Shown here: positions 1 through 5,483 of the stretch, piece by piece | Layout of the letters: each line of letters starts with the position of its first letter | How positions within the stretch are numbered: the first letter of the stretch is position 1 | Source of the DNA: Elusimicrobiota bacterium | Lineage (GTDB): Bacteria; CG03; SLGR01; PWQF01 | NCBI GenBank assembly: GCA_003558145.1 | Contig: PWMP01000110.1 | Location: 1-5,854, forward strand | DNA: 5,854 nt | Reading direction: 5' to 3' | Notes under the pieces: model-generated | The model's input: the letters and a program-made list of their open reading frames with translations, nothing else | Told to the model about the DNA's origin: nothing | Database searches by the model: none | Program-made: the position numbers and the translations under genes

Positions 1-936
1 AACGTCCGCGGCGCTATAAAGGGCCGCCAGGCTTGCATCATCAAACAGGTTTCCGAGACAGCGCTCACTTAATCCGGCGCCATTAGAACTTACGGGCTCG
101 CTGCTTCCAAATACCACAAGTTCCGCATCCTTTCTTTTAAGAAAAAGCAGGGCCTCTTTTAATATATTAAATCCTTTCCGGGGGTTTTTTTTCGCCTCCA
201 TGGAGCCGAAAAGCACTATTCTTTTTTTTTGCGGCAAGGACAAAAGCTCCCTTGCTTTTTGCCTGTCGAAGGGCTTAAAAACAGTTGTGTCCAATAAGTT
301 CGGTATGTTTTTTATCCTGCGGTTTTTAAGCAGGCTGCTTTCTTTCGCGCATCCGGTAATCCATTTGCTGAGTCCGACTGCCGTTATATCCGCCATTTTC
401 GAAAATGTTCTGCATTTTCGCTTCCACACTCTAAAACTCAAATCATCACGCCTTTTGCTTCCTAAAACTCTGCAATTCCCGCAATTGCGTGTATACCCCC
501 CGCAGCCGTCGTCGTAATGGCATCCGCCCGTGAACGGCCACATGTCATGAAGGCTCCATACTACCGGGGCCCTTATGCCGGCCAGGTGTTCAATACGAAT
601 CATGCCTCCGCATATCCAGTGAAGATGGACGATGTCGGGATTCATTTCATTTATCATTCGCACAATACCGCCCAGCGGAAGCCAGGAGGGGCTGAAAAGC
701 GTCTTGCCCTTATCAGGATATCGGCTTTGAGGCAGAGAGTCCAGTATCGGACGCCACACAGCTATCGCTTTTTCAAAATTGCTTTCCCGCCCGGTTACCG
801 TGTAATCATCGCTGTCTTTTAACCCTACAAGCATCCTGCTATCCTCCCCCAGCGATAAGAGCGCGCGGTGCAGCCTGTAAGCCGCGCGCGCCGCGCCGCC
901 TTGTACGTCGGAGAAATTAACATGCAGGACCTTCAT
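1..936 (-). CDS. GT4-family glycosyltransferase, WcaC-like (3' end beyond window)
   Basis: This minus-strand frame is open from ATG at 936 to the left edge, giving 312 codons with no stop, so the C-terminus is missing. I translated it directly. The N-terminus MKVLHVNFSDVQGGAARAAY carries the glycine-rich acceptor-side loop and the GGAARAAYRLHRAL pattern (residues 13-26) typical of WcaC-like GT4 enzymes. Further landmarks are VHLHW (103-107), HDMWPFTGGCHY (130-141) and cysteines at 139, 145, 152 and 155. The donor-binding half begins near residue 240 (IVLFGSMEAKKNPRKGF). The usual GT4 E-x7-E motif is not reached, and members are commonly around 400 residues, so roughly 100 are probably missing. 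By family the enzyme should transfer a sugar from a nucleotide donor to a growing surface glycan in the cytoplasm. The sugar cannot be told. The start lies 4 nt after the stop of the preceding GT4 gene, and a GGGAT at 946-949 could serve as ribosome site, so co-translation is likely. The forward-strand open frames over this region are shadows. Confidence 0.93.
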   Translation of the reverse strand, partial: MKVLHVNFSDVQGGAARAAYRLHRALLSLGEDSRMLVGLKDSDDYTVTGRESNFEKAIAVWRPILDSLPQSRYPDKGKTLFSPSWLPLGGIVRMINEMNPDIVHLHWICGGMIRIEHLAGIRAPVVWSLHDMWPFTGGCHYDDGCGGYTRNCGNCRVLGSKRRDDLSFRVWKRKCRTFSKMADITAVGLSKWITGCAKESSLLKNRRIKNIPNLLDTTVFKPFDRQKARELLSLPQKKRIVLFGSMEAKKNPRKGFNILKEALLFLKRKDAELVVFGSSEPVSSNGAGLSERCLGNLFDDASLAALYSAADV

Positions 937-940
937 ATTT

Positions 941-2044
941 TTATATCCCAAGCGCTGTCAAATATTTTCCAGTGACTGTCCCTATATCAAAATTCATGGA
1001 CTTTCTAACAGAAAAGCCAGCTTCCATCTTACTATTCAAGCCGGCAAGAATCGCATTTGCCAGGGCGGCGTAATCACCAGTCGGGACGACAAGTTTGAAT
1101 AATCCCGTCTTTAAAAGTTCTTCAGGTATTCCGCAGGCCGTCGTGACTATTCTTTTGCCGCAAGCCATCGCCTCAACGAATACAAGCGGAAATCCTTCGT
1201 ATTCAGCTGAATGAACAAAAACATCTGATCCGGCAATATATTTATAAGGATTCTCCTGAAACCCCAGAAACTCGGCTCTTTCAGCTACCCCTGATTTTTC
1301 GCAGAGCAGCTTAAGGCCGTCCAGCAGCGGACCATCTCCAAGGATTAACAGTTTCATGGGGCGTTTCCTGTTTGCTTCGGCGAATGCCTTAATCATTGTA
1401 GGGTAATCTTTTGAAGCATGAAGCCTGCCGACGGCAATAATGACGGGTTCCCTTTTATGAACTATCCAGGGATGGCTGACGGGTTCTTTAGATTTTAGAA
1501 GAATATCTTTGACAGGACAGGGATTATTAATCACTGTGATGCTCTTTGCAAGCCGTGGAAGAGTTTTAATCAGTTCTTCTTTAATACTTTCCGAAACAGA
1601 GATTATCCCGTCCGCCAGGCGGTAGGCCATTCTAGCGCAGAGGGAAACCATTTTTCCGGCATCATGAACAGCAGGGTGGTTTACAAACGTTTTTACGCTC
1701 TCTTCAACGATATACACCCTTGACTTCATCCTCGTAAGCTTTACTGTAATGGGAGCTATGGTGTTCGGCCATTCGCCTTTTGCCATGATTGTGTCAAATG
1801 AGTTCTTCCTGAGAAAAACCCAGAATGCAGTAATCATTCCTATTAACTTAAATCTGACCAGCAGGGGGTTCATTTGTTCAACTCTTATCCTGTCTGACAA
1901 CTGGCTGAGCAAAACGCCCTCTTTTTTTATTAAAACAAACGTAACATCGTAATTTCTGCCTGCCAGTTCATTGCCCAGCAAAACAGCTGTTTTCTCCGCC
2001 CCCCCGCAGGCAAGCGAATAAACGAATATTAGAACATTGCACAT
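941..2044 (-). CDS. GT4-family glycosyltransferase (glycosyl transferases group 1)
   Basis: The product is a GT-B-fold glycosyltransferase of 367 residues, the normal full length for GT4. It is expected to add a sugar to a lipid-linked glycan at the cytoplasmic membrane. Numbering is from ATG at 2044. The N-terminal domain opens with a hydrophobic strand and the acceptor loop ACGGAEKTA (about 12-20). The C-terminal donor domain shows VGRLHASKDYPTMIKAF with R207 and K212, the usual phosphate contacts. It continues with LGDGP (235-239) and AEYEGFPLVFVEAMACG, which contains the E-x7-E pair E283/E291. All key residues are intact. A TTG directly before the ATG (2047) is an alternative start. The purine run AGAGGGG lies 12 nt before the TTG and 15 nt before the ATG, so translation may be modest or begin at the TTG. 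The gene follows the acyltransferase after about 60 nt and is followed 4 nt later by the second GT4 gene. Sugar specificity is unknown. Confidence 0.95.
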   Translation of the reverse strand: MCNVLIFVYSLACGGAEKTAVLLGNELAGRNYDVTFVLIKKEGVLLSQLSDRIRVEQMNPLLVRFKLIGMITAFWVFLRKNSFDTIMAKGEWPNTIAPITVKLTRMKSRVYIVEESVKTFVNHPAVHDAGKMVSLCARMAYRLADGIISVSESIKEELIKTLPRLAKSITVINNPCPVKDILLKSKEPVSHPWIVHKREPVIIAVGRLHASKDYPTMIKAFAEANRKRPMKLLILGDGPLLDGLKLLCEKSGVAERAEFLGFQENPYKYIAGSDVFVHSAEYEGFPLVFVEAMACGKRIVTTACGIPEELLKTGLFKLVVPTGDYAALANAILAGLNSKMEAGFSVRKSMNFDIGTVTGKYLTALGI

Positions 2045-2108
2045 CAAAACTTTTATACCCCTCTTTATGCGTCGAGTACCGGCTTCGAGCAGCCAGATTG
2101 CTGGAAAG

Positions 2109-3113
2109 TTATATAATTCTTTTCAGGTGCGGCACCCTGGAAACAACCCACGCAATTACAAGCGAAACCGCGTAAATTAAAAGCGTCCTTGCGGGTATGG
2201 CGCCTATTGGGTCAAACCAGTGTGCGTCGTATCCCATGTTATTGGTCACATCCCATACTAAAGAATGTATAAGATAAATGCCCAGCGTGAGCCCGGACAA
2301 CTTTTTTGCTGCATTCATATTAATAATAGGTCTTGACCAAGTTTTCAGAATGTACATGAAACTGATTGACATGGGGATCACGGTAATGCTGAGAAAGCTG
2401 TAAAAATACAGCCCCGCAGCAAGCCCCTTTTGAGCGCTCAGGGAATAGGTGAACCATGCGGTTAAAACCCATGAAATAATGAACACAATCCATGCCACAG
2501 CCCGTGGAGGCGGATTTTCGTCTTCACGTATCAGATGGCCGATGAAAAAATATGGCACATATAACACGGACCTTTCAAAAAAGAGCCTTGAACTGCCGGA
2601 GACAAATGCTCCGTGAGCATAGCTTGCGGCGGCAAGCACAAAGCCGGAAGCAACAAGCAGCGCAAGCTCCCCGCGGGTTGACAATGCAACTACTTTCCGA
2701 AAAAAAGGAGTGAATAAGTATAACCCGAGTATCATGTATAAAAACCACATGAACCCGTGAGGCGTGCCGGCAAGCAGTATGTTCAATATTTCCATGCCGG
2801 GAAGCTTTTCTCCGCCTAAATGCCTCCTGTACAGGAAAAAGACGGACCAGAATATAAGCGGGACGAGAACTCTTGAAAGACGCTTCCTGTAGAAGGTCAG
2901 CATGCTCTCTTTCTTTTCAGGGTCAAGAAGCAAAGCCCCGCTCATCATTACAAAAACGGGGAGGCACCACCTGACTAAGGAGTCGTATATGTTTCCGACC
3001 CACCAATCATCTGAACCTATAGTATTGACAACCACCACATCCCCCGAAACATGCAGAAGCACGACTGCAAATATCGCTATTATCCTTGCGTTATATAGCC
3101 ATGCCATAAGCAT
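2109..3113 (-). CDS. Membrane acyltransferase 3 family protein (WecH/YiaH-like O-acyltransferase)
   Basis: This 334-residue polytopic membrane protein matches the acyltransferase 3 family, and its length matches the WecH/YiaH group. Such enzymes move an acyl group, usually acetyl, onto a hydroxyl of a surface sugar. The first membrane helix holds NARIIAIFAVVLLHV with the conserved His21. Next come a second helix with PVFVMMSGALLL (52-63), the basic loop FYRKRLSRVLVPLIFWS (74-90), and a third segment HGFMWFLYMILGLYLFTPFF (119-138), the characteristic WFLY motif. Several further hydrophobic segments lead to LSGLTLGIYLIHSLVWDV (272-289), the typical late-helix signature, and a last helix near 311-325. 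A basic tail (HLKRII) would lie in the cytoplasm. An in-frame TAG two codons upstream limits the start to ATG 3113 or ATG 3107; AGGGG fits the second better. The acetyl donor and target sugar are inferred only from the family. The gene sits between the radical SAM gene (73-nt gap) and a GT4 gene. Confidence 0.93.
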   Translation of the reverse strand: MLMAWLYNARIIAIFAVVLLHVSGDVVVVNTIGSDDWWVGNIYDSLVRWCLPVFVMMSGALLLDPEKKESMLTFYRKRLSRVLVPLIFWSVFFLYRRHLGGEKLPGMEILNILLAGTPHGFMWFLYMILGLYLFTPFFRKVVALSTRGELALLVASGFVLAAASYAHGAFVSGSSRLFFERSVLYVPYFFIGHLIREDENPPPRAVAWIVFIISWVLTAWFTYSLSAQKGLAAGLYFYSFLSITVIPMSISFMYILKTWSRPIINMNAAKKLSGLTLGIYLIHSLVWDVTNNMGYDAHWFDPIGAIPARTLLIYAVSLVIAWVVSRVPHLKRII

Positions 3114-3122
3114 CCCCTATCC
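3114..3122 (-). promoter_or_regulatory. Ribosome-binding region that decides the acyltransferase start
   Basis: The minus strand reads GGATAGGGG directly before ATG 3113. GGA is 6 nt from ATG 3113, while AGGGG is 6 nt from ATG 3107, two codons later. Either start is workable, and the in-frame TAG within this string rules out any longer protein. ATAGG (3116-3120) can also pair with CCTAT (3130-3134 as read on the minus strand), which would partly cover the site. Confidence 0.45.
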
Positions 3123-3187
3123 AGCTGCTATAGGCGCCTGAAACTTTTATAACTCCGCTCCCGGCTTCCCTCTTTGCCTGCCCTCAT

Positions 3188-4063
3188 TCAGCGGGAATGT
3201 TTTTCCGCAAACTTTTTTGGTTCCGCCGCGTCCCATTCTGCGGCAGTTTTTCCTCCCGCGCCCTCCCATGGGAAGAAAACAGTGTCATACGAACACCACC
3301 TGCAAGTCTCCATGGGCTTTCGTAACCGCCACAAGATTCGCTGCCCGTACATCCACCGGGAGTGGATATTTACCCCGCTGTCATCCGCCACCTCATAACC
3401 AAACCTTTTATTGAAATATTTTATATGCGCCGGCATCTGGCAGGTATAGAGACAGCCGTCTTTTAAAAACATGCAGTCGCGCCTGGTGCACACCTTGAAC
3501 GCCTCATGCTTGTCGGAATCGCCCTGGAGGTTCATGTATGCAGAGAAATTTTCCACATAATTTATGCTTACTCTAACCCCCCTGGACGTACAGAGGGAAT
3601 TCCATTCACCGGCGTGCTTTCGAAACGGCGGATATACTGTCAGGTCAATGGCGGTATTTGTTCTCCGGCATGCATCCCAGAAATCAGCAGGCGCTTTCGG
3701 CAGCAGGATGCCGTTTGTAACGAAATATATGTCAGCTTCTGGAAAACGGGCACGTGTTACGTAAATGAAGGAAGACGGGTTTTTGTGTAAAAGAGGCTCT
3801 CCTCCCATGATCCGAATTGAACAGATGTTTCTGAAGAGCTGACTCAGTCTGCGCATATCTTCTTTATACCGGTTCAGGTCTGTATAATTCGGCGGTGACA
3901 GGCTGCAGTAATGGCTGCAGCCCTTGCAGTTTATATTGCAGTGGTCCGTCAAATGTAATTCAAGGTAACTCAGCCGGGGCTTTGTGAAAAAATTTAGCGA
4001 CCAAAGCCATTTGAGCGCCGCCTTAACTGGAAAAGGTGTATAACGTTTAAGGTGTTTTATCAT
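3188..4063 (-). CDS. Radical SAM protein of the polysaccharide-cluster type, function unassigned
   Basis: This is a 291-residue radical SAM enzyme. The 4Fe-4S site is HCNINCKGCS with C42, C46 and C49 in the canonical C-x3-C-x2-C spacing, followed by SHYCS with an extra C53. The SAM-contacting motif MGGEPLLH lies at 86-93, and VTNGILL at 115-121 matches the following strand. From residue 190 there is a second cysteine group: C192, C197, C204 and C208 (CTRRDC, then GCLYTC), and C254/C257 (CRWC). This resembles a SPASM or twitch-like auxiliary cluster but is not confirmed. From memory, proteins with CNxNCKGCSH, GGEPLLH and TNGILL recur in capsule and O-antigen loci, usually without assigned chemistry. 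Substrate is unknown; candidates are a sugar or sugar-linked intermediate, or a peptide. The start is well supported: GGAG at 4069-4072 lies 5 nt before ATG 4063. The gene is the first of a same-strand series with the acyltransferase and two GT4 genes, and has its own promoter candidate. Confidence 0.93.
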   Translation of the reverse strand: MIKHLKRYTPFPVKAALKWLWSLNFFTKPRLSYLELHLTDHCNINCKGCSHYCSLSPPNYTDLNRYKEDMRRLSQLFRNICSIRIMGGEPLLHKNPSSFIYVTRARFPEADIYFVTNGILLPKAPADFWDACRRTNTAIDLTVYPPFRKHAGEWNSLCTSRGVRVSINYVENFSAYMNLQGDSDKHEAFKVCTRRDCMFLKDGCLYTCQMPAHIKYFNKRFGYEVADDSGVNIHSRWMYGQRILWRLRKPMETCRWCSYDTVFFPWEGAGGKTAAEWDAAEPKKFAEKHSR

Positions 4064-4086
4064 GGATTCTCCAAATATAATTGCAT

Positions 4087-4123
4087 AGCATAATTATATG
4101 CTTATTTGTTAAGTTAATGTCAT
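4087..4123 (-). promoter_or_regulatory. Candidate promoter of the radical SAM gene, with overlapping palindrome
   Basis: A perfect TATAAT lies on the minus strand at 4098-4093. The best -35 is ATGACA at 4123-4118, with a 19-nt spacer that is 2 nt longer than ideal. Transcription would begin near 4086, giving a leader of about 22 nt that includes the GGAG ribosome site. The -10 sits inside AGCATA-ATTA-TATGCT (4087-4102), an inverted repeat with 6-bp arms that could act as an operator. AT-richness makes chance matches likely, so confidence is moderate. Confidence 0.4.
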
Positions 4124-4172
4124 CCGGCTGATTTCAACATGATGTTTTTAACGCTTCCTTGAATAGTGTCCG

Positions 4173-4205
4173 TGTAATATTTGTTTATACGTGTTAAATA
4201 TTACA
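4173..4205. repeat. AT-rich inverted repeat with 10-bp perfect arms
   Basis: TGTAATATTT (4173-4182) and AAATATTACA (4196-4205) are exact reverse complements separated by 13 nt. The repeat lies about 50 nt upstream of the -35 candidate of the radical SAM gene and just past the terminator-like T7 tract. That placement suits a binding site for a dimeric regulator better than an RNA element. No regulator gene is present in the window to pair with it. Confidence 0.5.
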
Positions 4206-4207
4206 GC

Positions 4208-4251
4208 AAAAAAACCTGTTTGCAAACATCTTTCATCCCTCTAACAAACAG
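4208..4251 (-). terminator. Weak intrinsic-terminator-like hairpin with T7 tract
   Basis: Read on the minus strand, CTGTTTG (4251-4245) can pair with CAAACAG (4222-4216), with one further G-T pair inside. One G (4215) and then seven T (4214-4208) follow. The stem is short and AT-rich and the loop is about 20 nt, so efficiency would be low. The arms also take part in two tighter palindromes, TGTTTGCAAACA (4217-4228) and ACAAAC-A-GTTTGT (4244-4256), so alternative folds are possible. It would end the GT2 transcript before the radical SAM promoter. Confidence 0.35.
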
Positions 4252-4363
4252 TTTGTAGAATCTAAAGCAGAAATAAATCCAACCGCCGTCAATTTTACCC
4301 GTACACGGTTAAGGCGCCCATGTTTCGATTCGTCAGGGGTTCATGATTTACAAGCGGCGGACG

Positions 4364-4384
4364 CCCTGCGCTCCCGGCGCAGGG
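4364..4384. repeat. GC-rich inverted repeat, 8-bp perfect stem
   Basis: CCCTGCGC (4364-4371) and GCGCAGGG (4377-4384) are exact reverse complements around a 5-nt loop. The hairpin lies about 65 nt past the stop of the GT2 gene, so it would form in that gene's mRNA. No T-run follows directly on either strand, so it is not a canonical intrinsic terminator. It could protect a 3' end, assist termination, or belong to a dispersed intergenic repeat. Confidence 0.6.
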
Positions 4385-4448
4385 TTGTTGGCGGCCCGGG
4401 GTTTTTCCTCCTTTCAGCCTTTATCCTTATAGTCCTATCCTGAAGATC

Positions 4449-5483
4449 TTAGCGGTTTTTTTCTCCCACAGAGAGCATAGATTTAAGGAAAAATTTTACC
4501 TTTTGCCTTAAGTTCAAGTCAATTGGACCCGGATTCGGGTTCTGGTTGAAAACCTGCCAGACTATAGGCCCGAGGGCACAGGAGTTATAACACAACTCAA
4601 ACCACCTTTGAGAGAGCTCCCATTCCAGGGCCGGTTCTGAAAAAACCTTCTTTTTGTTATTAGCTTCTTTTATTTTGTTAAGCCATATAGCGGCTCTTTC
4701 TATATGCTTTATATCAGAGGTGCGCCTGTTTGCAATAATATTGTGGACTAAGACCTCTTCTTCTTCCGGGTTGATACCAAGATAAGCCAGCAGCTTCAGC
4801 CTGATTTTTTCGGTATTCTTCATCAAAATCGCATTGTAAACAATGCTTACTTTTTCCTCATGGACTCTATGTCTGAGAAGAGCCTCCCCGATATTTGTAA
4901 ATCTCACTCCGGATAATAAGAGGCGAATCCAGTACTCATAGTCTTCAGCATGGATGTATGCATCTTCATAATACGCCTTCAGGGCTGAAACAGCATCCAT
5001 TCGGATTATAACAGTTGGATGGTTAACCATATTATCAAAAAGCATCCCTGCGAATATACTGTCATGTTCCCTTGGTTTCTCCCAGATAGAGGTTTCGCCG
5101 TAAAAGGCTTCAACCCATGTTCCGCAAACTCCAATTTCAGGATGCGAATCCATTAAAGCAACCTGTTTTTCCAGCCGAAGGGGCATGCTGATATCATCCG
5201 CATCCATTCTTGCTATGTATTTGCTTTTTGCCAGTTTCAAACCCTTGTTAAGGGATTTTATCAAACCGATATTGATTTTGTTTTCAATTATGCGAATGCG
5301 AGAATCGTTATAAAACCTAAGAATTTCTAAAGAACTGTCCGTGGACCCGTCATCAATTATTAAAAACTGAAAATCCTCAAAGGTTTGATTGAGGATGCTG
5401 TCTACCGCCTCCGGTAAATATTTTTCTCCATTATATACAGACATTAACACGGTAACTTTTGGGGTGTAGATTTGCTCGGGCAT
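4449..5483 (-). CDS. GT2-family glycosyltransferase (GT-A fold)
   Basis: The product has 344 residues, a normal length for a GT2 sugar transferase of a surface-glycan cluster. The N-terminal catalytic domain opens with KVTVLMSVYNGEKYLPEAVDS. It shows the nucleotide-binding DDGSTD at 44-49, NIGLIKSLNKGL (71-82), and the metal-binding ARMDADD at 91-97, where D94-A-D96 is the DXD motif. NHPTVIIR (154-161) and AEDYEYWIRL (179-188) supply the acceptor strand and the probable catalytic acidic residue (E180/D181). The remaining 140 or so residues are a charged helical tail without a recognised motif. No membrane helix is apparent, so it should act at the inner membrane surface. ATG 5483 is the only sensible start: an in-frame TAA lies 21 nt upstream and the next Met (residue 14) would cut into the Rossmann strand. 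The nearest GGAG (5497-5500) is 13 nt away, which is long. The donor sugar cannot be deduced. Confidence 0.95.
   Translation of the reverse strand: MPEQIYTPKVTVLMSVYNGEKYLPEAVDSILNQTFEDFQFLIIDDGSTDSSLEILRFYNDSRIRIIENKINIGLIKSLNKGLKLAKSKYIARMDADDISMPLRLEKQVALMDSHPEIGVCGTWVEAFYGETSIWEKPREHDSIFAGMLFDNMVNHPTVIIRMDAVSALKAYYEDAYIHAEDYEYWIRLLLSGVRFTNIGEALLRHRVHEEKVSIVYNAILMKNTEKIRLKLLAYLGINPEEEEVLVHNIIANRRTSDIKHIERAAIWLNKIKEANNKKKVFSEPALEWELSQRWFELCYNSCALGPIVWQVFNQNPNPGPIDLNLRQKVKFFLKSMLSVGEKNR

Larger units (their letters stand above)
4064..4448. other. 385-bp non-coding gap rich in inverted repeats
   Basis: This gap separates the GT2 gene from the radical SAM gene. No frame here looks like protein. 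Next to the GT2 stop it is GC-rich with a stable hairpin (4364-4384). From about 4300 down to 4081 it becomes AT-rich and carries a terminator-like hairpin (4208-4251), a 10-bp-arm inverted repeat (4173-4205) and a promoter candidate (4093-4123). The order of these signals fits the end of one transcript and the start of another. Confidence 0.6.

Noticed and set aside
200..822. Two plus-strand open frames (200-517 and 517-822)
   Set aside because: They lie antisense to the cut-off GT4 gene, whose translation has clear family motifs. Their own products show no recognisable domain.
2902..3790. Several plus-strand open frames over the acyltransferase and radical SAM genes
   Set aside because: All lie opposite genes with intact motifs. 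Their products have no family resemblance.
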